From positions 103,158-167,157 of the forward strand of contig JAEYTL010000037.1 of the NCBI GenBank assembly GCA_023434025.1: a stretch of 64,000 bases of DNA, read 5' to 3'. The notes below the pieces were generated by a model. The model saw only the letters and a program-made list of their open reading frames with translations. It was not told the DNA's origin and made no database searches. The DNA comes from Bacteroidota bacterium. GTDB taxonomy: Bacteria; Bacteroidota; Bacteroidia; Flavobacteriales; Flavobacteriaceae. Shown one piece after another: positions 42,477 through 51,627 of the stretch. A program made the position numbers and the translations under genes. Position 1 is the stretch's first letter; every line of letters begins with the position of its first letter.

Positions 42477-43475
42477 ATGAGTAAAACAACAGCCGCCATA
42501 ACCGCAGTGGGTGCTTATGTTCCTGATTTTGTGTTGTCAAACCAAGTGCTTGAAACATTAGTTGACACCAATGACGAGTGGATTACCACGCGAACGGGGA
42601 TCAAAGAAAGAAGATTATTGAAAGAAGAAGGAAAAGGAACTTCTTTTTTAGCTATAAAAGCTGCCCAGAATTTAATAGAAAAAAATAACGTTAATCCGAA
42701 GGAAATTGATTTAGTGATTGTAGCCACGGCTACCCCCGATATGCTTGTTGCTTCCACAGCGGTGTATGTAGCTACTCAGATAGGAGCAACCAATGCATTT
42801 GCCTATGATTTGCAGGCGGCGTGTTCAAGCTTCCTTTACGGAATGTCAACGGCAGCGGCCTATATCCAGTCCGGAAGATACCAAAAAGTACTTTTGATTG
42901 GAGCCGATAAAATGTCGTCTATTATAGATTATACTGACCGTGCAACCTGCATTATCTTTGGAGATGGTGCAGGTGCCGTTCTTTTTGAGCCTAACGATGA
43001 AGGGCTCGGCTTGCAGGATGAATACCTGCGAAGTGACGGAATCGGGCGTGAATTTCTTAAAATTGATGCGGGAGGATCTATTCTCCCTCCTTCTGAAGAA
43101 ACGGTGAAAAATAGACAGCATTTTGTTTTTCAGGACGGAAAAACCGTTTTTAAATATGCTGTTTCCGGAATGGCCGACGTGAGTGAAAAAATCATGCAAC
43201 GAAACAACCTTACCCATGATGACGTGGATTGGTTGGTGGCTCATCAGGCCAACAAACGGATTATTGATGCAACTGCAAGCCGCATGGGTGTTGATGAAAA
43301 CAAAGTATTGGTCAATATTGAAAAATACGGAAATACCACATCGGCTACCTTACCGTTATTATTGAGCGATTTTGAGCACCGGTTTAAAAAAGGGGACAAC
43401 CTGATTTTTGCCGCTTTTGGAGGCGGATTCACTTGGGGCTCCATCTATTTAAAATGGGCTTACGACAAAAAATAA
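42477..43475 (+). CDS. fabH: Beta-ketoacyl-ACP synthase III
   Basis: 332 aa. DTNDEWITTRTGIKERR near the N-terminus, the catalytic Cys in LQAACSSFLYG, His in DWLVAHQANKRIIDA, and Asn in NIEKYGNTTSATLPL. It condenses acetyl-CoA with malonyl-ACP to begin fatty-acid synthesis. Followed 23 nt later by accB, so it supplies the same pathway. Confidence 0.97.
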   Translation: MSKTTAAITAVGAYVPDFVLSNQVLETLVDTNDEWITTRTGIKERRLLKEEGKGTSFLAIKAAQNLIEKNNVNPKEIDLVIVATATPDMLVASTAVYVATQIGATNAFAYDLQAACSSFLYGMSTAAAYIQSGRYQKVLLIGADKMSSIIDYTDRATCIIFGDGAGAVLFEPNDEGLGLQDEYLRSDGIGREFLKIDAGGSILPPSEETVKNRQHFVFQDGKTVFKYAVSGMADVSEKIMQRNNLTHDDVDWLVAHQANKRIIDATASRMGVDENKVLVNIEKYGNTTSATLPLLLSDFEHRFKKGDNLIFAAFGGGFTWGSIYLKWAYDKK

Positions 43476-43498
43476 AACTAAACTAAACGAAAGATATC

Positions 43499-43990
43499 AT
43501 GGATATTAGAGAAATTCAAAACCTAATCAAGTTTGTAGCAAAATCGGGTGCTACTGAAGTAAAATTAGAAATGGATGATTTTAAAATCACCATTAAAACA
43601 ACAGAAGCCGGAGCCGCTGAAGCGTCTTATTTTCAACATTATCCTGCTTCCCAGCCTATGCAACCCATGATGCAGCCTGTGGCTCCGGTTACTCCTGCAC
43701 CAGCCGCACCCGCATCTCCTGCCGCTTCACCGGCTGAGGACAATTCAAAATATGTGACCATTAAGTCACCCATGATCGGAACATTATACAGAAAACCGGC
43801 TCCGGATAAAGCTCCTTTTGTTGAAGTTGGTGCAACTATCTCCAAAGGAGATCCGGTTTGCGTGATTGAAGCGATGAAGTTGTTCAATGAAATTGAATCG
43901 GAAGTTTCCGGAAAAATTGTAAAAATACTTGTAGATGATATGTCTCCGGTAGAATTTGATCAACCTTTATTCTTAGTAGATCCGTCATAA
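43499..43990 (+). CDS. accB: Biotin carboxyl carrier protein of acetyl-CoA carboxylase
   Basis: 163 aa. Begins MDIREIQNLIKFVAKSGATE, has an Ala/Pro-rich hinge (residues ~50-80), then the biotinyl domain with PMIGTLYRKPAPDKAPFVEVG and the biotinylation Lys in VIEAMKLFNEIE. Carries carboxybiotin between AccC and the carboxyltransferase. Preceded by fabH, followed by accC after ~91 nt holding a heptamer repeat. Confidence 0.97.
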   Translation: MDIREIQNLIKFVAKSGATEVKLEMDDFKITIKTTEAGAAEASYFQHYPASQPMQPMMQPVAPVTPAPAAPASPAASPAEDNSKYVTIKSPMIGTLYRKPAPDKAPFVEVGATISKGDPVCVIEAMKLFNEIESEVSGKIVKILVDDMSPVEFDQPLFLVDPS

Positions 43991-43991
43991 A

Positions 43992-44023
43992 AAGTTAGAA
44001 GTTAGAAGTTAGGAGTTAGAAGT
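43992..44023. repeat. Tandem heptamer repeat between accB and accC
   Basis: AAGTTAG is repeated about four times (third or fourth unit GAGTTAG). Beyond it, GTCTAATT appears twice. Simple AGAAGTTAG repeats are common in flavobacterial intergenic DNA; no gene lies here. Confidence 0.75.
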
Positions 44024-44081
44024 ATTTCTATCTTTTTAATTGTCTAATTGACACCTTGTCTAATTATCTAATTTAAAAAAT

Positions 44082-45428
44082 ATGTTTAAAAAAATATTAA
44101 TTGCCAATCGCGGAGAGATCGCATTGCGTGTCATCAGAACCTGTAAAGAAATGGGTATTAAAACCGTGGCAGTATATTCTACGGCAGATGCTGAAAGCCT
44201 GCACGTGAAATTTGCAGACGAAGCAGTTTGTATTGGTCCTGCACCCAGTAATCTTTCTTATCTGAAAATGTCAAACATTATTGCCGCAGCAGAAATTACA
44301 AATGCAGATGCAATTCATCCGGGGTATGGATTTTTATCAGAAAATGCTAAGTTTTCAAAAATCTGTCAGGAGCACGGGATCAAATTTATAGGTGCCTCAC
44401 CGGAAATGATTGAAAAAATGGGAGACAAAGCCACGGCAAAGGCAACCATGAAAGCAGCGGGAGTTCCTTGTGTACCTGGTTCTGACGGAATTTTAGAATC
44501 GTTTGAGCAAGCCAAAAAAGTAGCCAAAGAAATTGGTTATCCGGTCATGATGAAGGCAACAGCCGGTGGTGGTGGAAAAGGAATGAGAGCCATCTGGAAG
44601 GAAAGCGAACTGGAAAAGGCATGGGAAAGTGCCCGTCAGGAAGCCGCCGCAGCTTTTGGAAACGATGGGATGTATATGGAAAAACTGATCGAAGAACCAA
44701 GACATATCGAAATTCAGGTAGTTGGTGATGCGTATGGAAAAGCATGTCATTTATCAGAAAGAGATTGTTCAGTTCAGCGTCGTCATCAGAAATTAACGGA
44801 AGAAACACCATCTCCGTTCATGACAGATGAATTGCGTGAAAAAATGGGCGAAGCAGCCGTAAAAGCAGCCGAGTTCATCAAATATGAAGGAGCCGGAACA
44901 GTGGAGTTTTTGGTGGATAAGCACCGCAATTTCTACTTCATGGAGATGAATACACGTATTCAGGTAGAACACCCGATTACAGAACAGGTTATTGATTACG
45001 ATTTGATTCGAGAACAAATTCTTGTGGCAGCCGGTGTGCCGATTTCAGGTAAAAATTATTTGCCGCAGTTGCATTCTATCGAGTGCCGGATCAATGCGGA
45101 AGATCCTTATAATGATTTTCGTCCTTCGCCGGGAAAAATTACGGTGCTTCATGCTCCGGGCGGTCACGGCGTTCGTTTAGATACGCACGTATATGCCGGT
45201 TATACAATTCCGCCAAACTACGATTCGATGATTGCTAAGCTGATTACAACTGCACAAACCCGGGAGGAGGCCATCAGCAAAATGAAACGTGCCTTGGATG
45301 AGTTTTATATTGAAGGAATTAAAACTACCATTCCGTTTCACCGCCAATTGATGGATGAACCGGATTATGTGGACGGAAATTATACTACAAAATTTATGGA
45401 GGGTTTTAAAATGAACGATCCGGAATAA
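44082..45428 (+). CDS. accC: Biotin carboxylase subunit of acetyl-CoA carboxylase
   Basis: 448 aa. MFKKILIANRGEIALRVIRT, the Gly-rich ATP loop ATAGGGGKGMR, ERDCSVQRRHQK, and FMEMNTRIQVEHPITEQV. It carboxylates the biotin of AccB using ATP and bicarbonate. End of the fabH-accB-accC cluster, with a terminator 5 nt after the stop. Confidence 0.97.
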   Translation: MFKKILIANRGEIALRVIRTCKEMGIKTVAVYSTADAESLHVKFADEAVCIGPAPSNLSYLKMSNIIAAAEITNADAIHPGYGFLSENAKFSKICQEHGIKFIGASPEMIEKMGDKATAKATMKAAGVPCVPGSDGILESFEQAKKVAKEIGYPVMMKATAGGGGKGMRAIWKESELEKAWESARQEAAAAFGNDGMYMEKLIEEPRHIEIQVVGDAYGKACHLSERDCSVQRRHQKLTEETPSPFMTDELREKMGEAAVKAAEFIKYEGAGTVEFLVDKHRNFYFMEMNTRIQVEHPITEQVIDYDLIREQILVAAGVPISGKNYLPQLHSIECRINAEDPYNDFRPSPGKITVLHAPGGHGVRLDTHVYAGYTIPPNYDSMIAKLITTAQTREEAISKMKRALDEFYIEGIKTTIPFHRQLMDEPDYVDGNYTTKFMEGFKMNDPE

Positions 45429-45432
45429 ATAG

Positions 45433-45463
45433 AAAATCCCAAGTGAAAGCTTGGGATTTTTTG
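45433..45463 (+). terminator. Terminator after accC
   Basis: AAAATCCCAAG / CTTGGGATTTT, 11-bp perfect stem with loop TGAAAG, then TTTG. Confidence 0.88.
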
Positions 45464-45542
45464 TTGCCTTTTTACACACATTTTCTCAAAAAAGCCACAC
45501 ATTTTTCACATTATTCTTTTTTCAATGTTAATGCATAAAAGA

Positions 45543-45665
45543 ATGAAAGCCTTTGATTTTCCTAATATTCAAGTGCTTTTTATGTTTTTCAAGATAAATT
45601 GGTACGATTTTGTATTTATAAAAAGTAGAACAGGTTTAAAGACAAAAAAGAATTGGTTAAGTTAA
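45543..45665 (+). CDS. Possible 40-aa peptide or the 5' part of a small RNA
   Basis: An ATG frame of 40 codons, MKAFDFPNIQVLFMFFKINW then a basic tail ending NWLS, in a 370-nt gap between accC and the sigma-54 regulator gene. A strong terminator follows at 45704, so something upstream of it is transcribed separately. No -7 box was found. A small RNA ending at that hairpin is as likely as a peptide. Nothing else was seen in this gap. Confidence 0.25.
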   Translation: MKAFDFPNIQVLFMFFKINWYDFVFIKSRTGLKTKKNWLS

Positions 45666-45703
45666 GTAAGTAGTAATAAACCCCCAATTAAATTAACTGC
45701 TCT

Positions 45704-45736
45704 AAAAAGAGGCCCCGCACTACGGCCTCTTTTTTA
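45704..45736 (+). terminator. Orphan terminator in front of the sigma-54 regulator
   Basis: AAAAAGAGGCC / GGCCTCTTTTT, 11-bp perfect stem with a 9-nt loop and a T run. Its own upstream gene is unclear (see 45543). Confidence 0.82.
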
Positions 45737-45802
45737 TTTAAATAAATTTTAAGAAAAGTTTCAATAGAATCCCTTATTTTAGCTAAAACCTAAGCTAACC
45801 TA

Positions 45803-47140
45803 ATGAAAAAGATTTTATTGATAGAAGATGATATTGCCTTTTGTAAAATGGTAGGTAATTTTCTGTCTAAGAATAATTATGCCGTTTCTACAGCCTATTC
45901 CGCAACCGATGCTAAAAATCTGGCTAAAAAAACAGATTTTGACTTGATTATGTGTGATTTGCGGTTGCCGGACAATGACGGAATTGAACTGATGGTTGAG
46001 TTAAAGTCAGCAAACCCGTATGTTCCGGTGGTGCTGATGACGGGTTATGCCGATGTAACCACCGCAGTAAAGGCAATGAAGAAAGGAGCTTCGGATTATA
46101 TTTCTAAGCCGTTTGTACCGGACGAAGTTTTACTGGTGTTGTCAAATGCATTATCAAAAAAGGCAGAAGGCCAAGCCGTTTCAGCTCCGGTTTCCAATTC
46201 TCCGAAAACAGCTTCAAAAAGTGATTTTGTAAGCGGTATCAGTGCTGTTTCAAAGGCAATGAGCAATCATATTCAATTGGTTAGTCCGACTAATCTGTCC
46301 GTTTTAATTATAGGGGATAGTGGTACCGGCAAGGAAGTCGTGGCCAAAGAAATTCATAAGTTAAGTCAGCGAAAAAACGCACCTTTTATCGCAGTTGATT
46401 GTGGTGCGATTCCCAAAGAATTGGCAACCAGCGAGTTTTTCGGACACTTAAAAGGTTCGTTTACCGGAGCTGTCACAGACAAAATAGGTCATTTTGAATC
46501 GGCCAATGGTGGTACTTTGTTTTTAGACGAAGTGGGTAATTTGTCCTATGAAAATCAAATACAGTTATTGCGTGCTTTACAGGAAAGAAAGGTTAAAAAG
46601 ATCGGCAGCAGTACGGAAGTTGAGGTTGACATCCGTGTGGTTGCTGCCACCAATGAAGACCTCAAAGAAGCAGTTAAAAACGGTAGTTTCAGAGAAGACC
46701 TCTATCATCGGCTCAACGAATTTTCGATTATTGTGCCAACACTTAATGAACGGAAACAGGATTTATTGATGTATGCTGATTTTTTTCTGGAAAAAGCGAA
46801 TGAACAATTAAATAAAAAGGTGTTGGGTTTTTCTCCGGAAGTCATTCGGATTTTTCAGGCTTATTCCTGGCCGGGAAACCTGAGGGAGCTGCAAAACATT
46901 ATCCGGCGTTCAACGCTGTTAACGCAAGGAAACTTAATAGAAAAAGAAGTGATTCCGGCTGATTTTTTTGAAGAAGAAAACCAGTCTAAATCCGTTTTTT
47001 CCAGATCGGAAAATGAAAAGGAAATGATTATAAAAGCGTTGAATCTTTGCAACGGAAACAAATCAGAAGCAGCTAAAATGCTTGAAATAAACCGGAAAAC
47101 ACTTTATAATAAATTAAAATTATACCAGTTAGAAGATTAG
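45803..47140 (+). CDS. Sigma-54-dependent response regulator (NtrC family)
   Basis: 445 aa. Receiver 1-115 with EDD (8-10), phosphoacceptor Asp52 in CDLRLPDNDG, and Lys in ISKPF. AAA+ domain with Walker A GDSGTGKE (171-178), the sigma-54 contact loop GSFTGA (218-223, GAFTGA in most members), Walker B TLFLDEVG, and YHRLNEFSI. Fis-type HTH at the end: NKSEAAKMLEINRKTLYNKL. It should activate sigma-54 promoters. Its last 12 nt overlap the convergent hybrid kinase gene, the likely partner. Confidence 0.95.
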   Translation: MKKILLIEDDIAFCKMVGNFLSKNNYAVSTAYSATDAKNLAKKTDFDLIMCDLRLPDNDGIELMVELKSANPYVPVVLMTGYADVTTAVKAMKKGASDYISKPFVPDEVLLVLSNALSKKAEGQAVSAPVSNSPKTASKSDFVSGISAVSKAMSNHIQLVSPTNLSVLIIGDSGTGKEVVAKEIHKLSQRKNAPFIAVDCGAIPKELATSEFFGHLKGSFTGAVTDKIGHFESANGGTLFLDEVGNLSYENQIQLLRALQERKVKKIGSSTEVEVDIRVVAATNEDLKEAVKNGSFREDLYHRLNEFSIIVPTLNERKQDLLMYADFFLEKANEQLNKKVLGFSPEVIRIFQAYSWPGNLRELQNIIRRSTLLTQGNLIEKEVIPADFFEEENQSKSVFSRSENEKEMIIKALNLCNGNKSEAAKMLEINRKTLYNKLKLYQLED

Positions 47141-49555
47141 TTCTTTTTGAAGAAGTGCCAATAACCGGCTTGACTGTTCCTTTACTTCTTCAAACGTCAT
47201 TTTCAGCTCATCCACAGATAATGTAGTTTTTTCACATGCTTCCAACTGTTGCAGTAACCGAACGGTTTCATTGATTTCTAATTGATTCATCATCGGAATC
47301 ATGCGGTGCGAAATGGAAGCAATTGTTTTTTTATCAGATTGTATAAACGCCGCTTCTATAAGGGATAAATTAGACGCTGTGTTTTCTATAAACGCTTTTA
47401 GGACTTCATTGATGGCCAATCTGTCTCCGTCTAACATGATTTTCAGGTTTTTTAAATTATATTCTTTTCCCGGAAAAACATCAGCTTGCTCTGTAAGATC
47501 CGGTTTAACAGCGATATTGGTTTTTAACAACTCACTCAAAACAGCTAATAAATCTGCTGAACGATACGGTTTGTGCAATACGGCTGAAAATCCTTTTTGA
47601 TCATACACCTGTTTATCCAGCTCCTGTTGTCCGGTTATTGCAATGACCGGAGTTTTTTTCGGTAGCTGATTCACTAATTCAAAGCCACTCATTTTCGGCA
47701 TTTGAATGTCGGTAATGACCACGTCAAAGGTTTCCGTTTTTAGCGTGGAAATAAGTTTCTCCGGATCGTCAAAAGGATATACATTAAAATGATATAACTT
47801 TAAAAATTCAGTGGTAAGTTGCAGCAAAGAAGTATCGTCATCCACTACGGCCACTGAAAATTCATTGGTCGTATTATTGTTGCTAAAAACCGGTATTTCT
47901 TTTGAGGTTTTGGTCATTTTTGCCGGCAAGGTTAAACGGAAAGAACTTCCTTTATTTACTTCGCTCTCTACCGTTAGATTTCCCCGTAAAATTTCAGCGA
48001 GTTTTTTGCAGATGGTCAACCCTAATCCGGTTCCGCCGTATTTTTTTTCAATGGATTTATCGGCTTGTGTAAATTCGTTGAAGATCAAATGAAGCTTATT
48101 TTCCTCAATTCCGATTCCACTGTCCTGAACAACAATGGTCAGTTGATTTTGATGATAATCAGCTAAAATTTTAATGAATCCCTTTTCGGTGAATTTATAG
48201 GCGTTTCCAATCAGGTTGCTTAAAATCTGCCGGATTCGCAAAGCATCACTTTCCAGCGACAGACCGGCTATGGCATGTAATTCAAATTGCAGCGAAATGG
48301 GCTTGGACGGGTATAATGACTGAATGCTTTCTGCTACTTCAGTAATTAGCTTGTCTAATTCAAAAACAGTGTTTTCCAGTTCGATTTTTCCGGCTTCAAT
48401 TTTAGAAAAATCCAGGAGATCATTCACCAGCTGATTAATGTAAACGGATGAACTTTTGATATTAGACAAGTAATAGTTTTGTTTTTCGGAAACACCACCC
48501 AGGCTGATTAGCTCACTGAATCCCTGAATGGTATTCAGCGGTGTCTTTAAATCGTGGCTTACAGTAGCAATCAGTTGCTCTCTGGCGGTTAAAAGGGATT
48601 CCGTTTTCTTTTTTTCAATCTCCAATTGTTTTCTGTATCGCTGATTTTTCAGAAAATCGTTGGTAATTAACAGGAAGAATAAACCAGTCATCACCAAACC
48701 AACAATGGCAGCGGTGGTTAAAATAGAAACTGTTTTTTGTTGGGCTTTTTCTCTGGAAAGATTATTCAGGTTCGCTTTTTTAATGACATCTGATTCAAAC
48801 TCAACTAAAATTTCATTTAGTTTTTGCGAAATGAATAAATCATTCCGGAGTAATTCAATTTCCTTATTTTTTTGAGAAGTTGTTTTTGCCTGGTTTTTTA
48901 ACCGTACTTCTTCCAGAATTTTTTTTGAAGAGACCAAAATGGAGTCAATTTCTTTATCCGTCAAGGTGCTTTCGGATTCTTTCGGAACATTTTGATTGAG
49001 ATAGTCCACGTAGTCCTGATAGACCTTTCGTTCATAATCAGACAGTTTTGACGGATCGATGTTTAAACTTTCCAATGTGATTTTACCCATTGATTCTTCA
49101 ATACGGGTTAAATCGTTCAATGCATCGTCAATAGGGAAATAGGTGTTTTGTGATTTATTGATTTTTCTCAGCTCCTCTATATTGGAAACTTTCTGTTGCA
49201 GAATAATTTTTAAACTGTCCAGCAGAACAACCTGCCTTTTATTGTCGATTTTTTGTCCGAAGGAATCGATGGCGGTAATTAAGCGGTTGTTTTCATGACC
49301 AAATAGCTCAAAATCCTTTTCAAGATTTGTCTGGATGGCTACCCGTCCTAGATTATCAACATCGTAAATCTTTGAGATCAAAGAGCCTAAACGAATAAGT
49401 TTCTGGTTCTCTTCGACCGATTGGCTCTCGTGGTTTGAAAAGAGTTTGTTTTCTTTTAATAACACGTATCCTACCGCTATCACCAGGGTAGCAATGAGCA
49501 AATAACTCACCAAGACTTTGAGCGGAATAAAACTTGATTTTTCTGCCATTCTCAA
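47129..49555 (-). CDS. Hybrid histidine kinase with receiver and HPt domains
   Basis: 808 aa (ATG 49549 is a possible alternative start). Membrane helices near 12-28 and 275-297 flank a mostly helical extracytoplasmic sensor. HisKA with VSHDLKTPLNTIQGFSEL, HATPase with NLIGNAYKFTEKG and VQDSGIGIEENKL and GGTGLGLTICKKL, a receiver with VVDDDTSLLQ and TDIQMPKMSGFE, and an HPt-like end with SISHRMIPMMNQLE. This gives a full phosphorelay in one protein. Its gene faces the sigma-54 regulator and overlaps its 3' end by 12 nt. Confidence 0.93.
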   Translation of the reverse strand: MRMAEKSSFIPLKVLVSYLLIATLVIAVGYVLLKENKLFSNHESQSVEENQKLIRLGSLISKIYDVDNLGRVAIQTNLEKDFELFGHENNRLITAIDSFGQKIDNKRQVVLLDSLKIILQQKVSNIEELRKINKSQNTYFPIDDALNDLTRIEESMGKITLESLNIDPSKLSDYERKVYQDYVDYLNQNVPKESESTLTDKEIDSILVSSKKILEEVRLKNQAKTTSQKNKEIELLRNDLFISQKLNEILVEFESDVIKKANLNNLSREKAQQKTVSILTTAAIVGLVMTGLFFLLITNDFLKNQRYRKQLEIEKKKTESLLTAREQLIATVSHDLKTPLNTIQGFSELISLGGVSEKQNYYLSNIKSSSVYINQLVNDLLDFSKIEAGKIELENTVFELDKLITEVAESIQSLYPSKPISLQFELHAIAGLSLESDALRIRQILSNLIGNAYKFTEKGFIKILADYHQNQLTIVVQDSGIGIEENKLHLIFNEFTQADKSIEKKYGGTGLGLTICKKLAEILRGNLTVESEVNKGSSFRLTLPAKMTKTSKEIPVFSNNNTTNEFSVAVVDDDTSLLQLTTEFLKLYHFNVYPFDDPEKLISTLKTETFDVVITDIQMPKMSGFELVNQLPKKTPVIAITGQQELDKQVYDQKGFSAVLHKPYRSADLLAVLSELLKTNIAVKPDLTEQADVFPGKEYNLKNLKIMLDGDRLAINEVLKAFIENTASNLSLIEAAFIQSDKKTIASISHRMIPMMNQLEINETVRLLQQLEACEKTTLSVDELKMTFEEVKEQSSRLLALLQKELIF

Positions 49556-49602
49556 AGATAAAAATTACCAAAGTTTTTCTTTCTTTAGGAAGTGTTAAAA
49601 AT

Positions 49603-49632
49603 AAATAATCCCGAATTGCTCCGGGATTATTT
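49603..49632 (-). terminator. Terminator of the S9 peptidase gene
   Basis: AAATAATCCCG / CGGGATTATTT with an 8-nt loop, 1 nt beyond the peptidase stop on the minus strand, with a T-rich tail in that direction. Confidence 0.82.
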
Positions 49633-49633
49633 A

Positions 49634-51538
49634 TTATAATGTTTCTTTCAGCCAGCCAAAAAATTCACGTTGCCAGATAATGGCATTTTGTGGTTTTAGC
49701 ACCCAGTGATTTTCTTCGGGAAAAAGAACGAACCGGCTTTTGATTCCTTGCAATTGAGCGGCCTGAAAGGCTTCTTGTCCCTGACCAATCGGTACACGGT
49801 AATCTTTTCCTCCCTGAATAATTAAAATGGGGGTATCCCATTTGTTCACCATATTAATCGGGTTAAACTGACTATACGATTTTTGTGCAGCCGTATTGTT
49901 TTTCTCCCAATAAGCTCCGCCTATATCCCAATTGGTAAAGAACACTTCTTCGGTGGTTCCGTACATACTTTCTAAGTTGAAAACACCACAATGAGAGATG
50001 AATGATTTGAACCGTTTGTTGTGAATTCCGGCTAAATAAAATACGGAGTAACCACCATAACTTGCTCCAACAGCCCCTAAGCGGGTTTTATCTATATAGC
50101 TTTCTTTAGCCACATCATCAATAGCGGAGAGATAATCATCCATGACCTGACCGCCCCAATCTTTACTGATTTGTTCATTCCAGGCGACACCATGACCGGG
50201 CATCCCCCGACGGTTGGGTGCTACGACTACATAACCTTGCGAAGCCATCAGGCTGAAATTCCAACGGAAAGAATAAAACTGCGATAAAGCTCCTTGCGGA
50301 CCTCCCTGGCAATACAGTAACGTTGGGTATTTTTTAGTTTTATCAAAGTCAGGAGGCAGCATTACCCAAACTAACATTTTCTTGTTATCGGTTGTGGTTA
50401 CGTATCTTTTTTCAAATTTTGGTAAAGCTAATTTGCTGTAGGTTTCATCGTTTACTTTGGTTAGTTGAAGCCATGTTTTTTTCTTAAAATCATAGGAAAA
50501 AATTTCTTTGGCGTGGTTCATATCGGTTCTGCCAAGAATTACACGGTCTCCTGAAAAACCAACAATATCGGTAACGTCAAAATCTCCTGTAGTGATTTGG
50601 CGAACGGTCACCGCAATTTTGGTCAACCCGGGAAAGTTAACTTCAAACAATTGAACGGTGCCGTCAACCGGAGCGATGAAATAAACTTTTTTGCCATCTT
50701 CACTCCATTTAAAACTATCCACTGTTCCATCCCAACCGGAAGTTAAATTGATGTCCATTCCTTTAAAACGAACAATGATATCGTTTTTATCAGCTTCAAA
50801 ACCATCACGTTTCATTTGCAACCAAGATAAGTCTCCGTTTGGAGAAATAGTTGGATGGGTGTCGTAACCTAAATTGTTTTCGGTTAAATTTTTAGTTGTT
50901 TTTGATTCAAGATTATATTCGTACAAATCGGTATTTGTTGAAGTGGCATAAGCAGTACCGGATTTCTTTTTACACACATAAATAATGCTTTTGCCATCTT
51001 TTGACCAAACATAATCTTCATCGCCGCCAAAAGGTTTTTGGGGAGAATCATACGGTTCGTCTTTCATGATGTCAAAAAAAGAATCTTCTTTGTTCGTTTC
51101 AGAGAAGCCAACGTGATTGTGGTTGCCTTCGTTCCAGGTATCCCAATGACGGTAGTTTAACCCGTTATAGATTTGTACATCAGATTTTTCCAATTCAGGG
51201 TAAAGATCTTTACCGTTTATTTTTTCAATTTTCACTTCTTTGTGGGTCAGCATGTATTTTCCGTCAGGAGAAACATTTTTGTCGTGCAACAGACCTTTGC
51301 TGTCCGTAACTTCTGTAGCAACGCCTCCGTTTACAGGAATACGGTAGGTTTTGGTATTCGATTTATTTTCTTCTACCGAGGGTGTAGAAACGTTGAAAAG
51401 AATATTCTTTCCGTCTTTTGTAATGCCGAGCGGAGAAACTCTTCCCAGTTTCCAGAGTGTTTCCGGAGTGAGCATTTGTTGGGCAGTAGCAGCGGTTAAT
51501 CCCATAAAACAACTAGCAATTAAAATGATGTTCTTCAT
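49634..51538 (-). CDS. S9 family peptidase (DPP/acylaminoacyl-peptidase type)
   Basis: 634 aa from ATG 51538 (MKNIILIASCFMGLTAATAQ), giving a signal peptide; a frame from 51592 would add 18 residues through a terminator and is rejected. An N-terminal propeller (WSKDGKSIIYVC, ISPNGDLSWLQ, WSEDGKKVYFIAP) is followed by an alpha/beta hydrolase with nucleophile Ser in GASYGGYS, Asp in GGKDYRVPIGQ, and His in PEENHWVLKP. A periplasmic serine peptidase that removes dipeptides or acylated residues. Confidence 0.92.
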   Translation of the reverse strand: MKNIILIASCFMGLTAATAQQMLTPETLWKLGRVSPLGITKDGKNILFNVSTPSVEENKSNTKTYRIPVNGGVATEVTDSKGLLHDKNVSPDGKYMLTHKEVKIEKINGKDLYPELEKSDVQIYNGLNYRHWDTWNEGNHNHVGFSETNKEDSFFDIMKDEPYDSPQKPFGGDEDYVWSKDGKSIIYVCKKKSGTAYATSTNTDLYEYNLESKTTKNLTENNLGYDTHPTISPNGDLSWLQMKRDGFEADKNDIIVRFKGMDINLTSGWDGTVDSFKWSEDGKKVYFIAPVDGTVQLFEVNFPGLTKIAVTVRQITTGDFDVTDIVGFSGDRVILGRTDMNHAKEIFSYDFKKKTWLQLTKVNDETYSKLALPKFEKRYVTTTDNKKMLVWVMLPPDFDKTKKYPTLLYCQGGPQGALSQFYSFRWNFSLMASQGYVVVAPNRRGMPGHGVAWNEQISKDWGGQVMDDYLSAIDDVAKESYIDKTRLGAVGASYGGYSVFYLAGIHNKRFKSFISHCGVFNLESMYGTTEEVFFTNWDIGGAYWEKNNTAAQKSYSQFNPINMVNKWDTPILIIQGGKDYRVPIGQGQEAFQAAQLQGIKSRFVLFPEENHWVLKPQNAIIWQREFFGWLKETL

Positions 51539-51582
51539 CTGATAAAATTTAAAGGCTAAAAATAGCGATTTTTTTTGCATAA

Positions 51583-51613
51583 AAAAAGCCACCTCGAAGG
51601 AGATGGCCTTTTA
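51583..51613 (-). terminator. Terminator of the T9SS metalloprotease gene
   Basis: On the minus strand AAAAGGCCATCTCC...GGTGGCTTTTTTT, a stem GGCCAnCTC with a GAA loop and a T run, 15 nt beyond the stop at 51628. It overlaps the leader region of the S9 peptidase gene. Confidence 0.8.
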
Positions 51614-51627
51614 AAAAGCTATTTAAA

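Noticed and set aside
51539..51592. Earlier start of the S9 peptidase at 51592
   Set aside because: The extra residues come from a terminator region and would precede a complete signal peptide.
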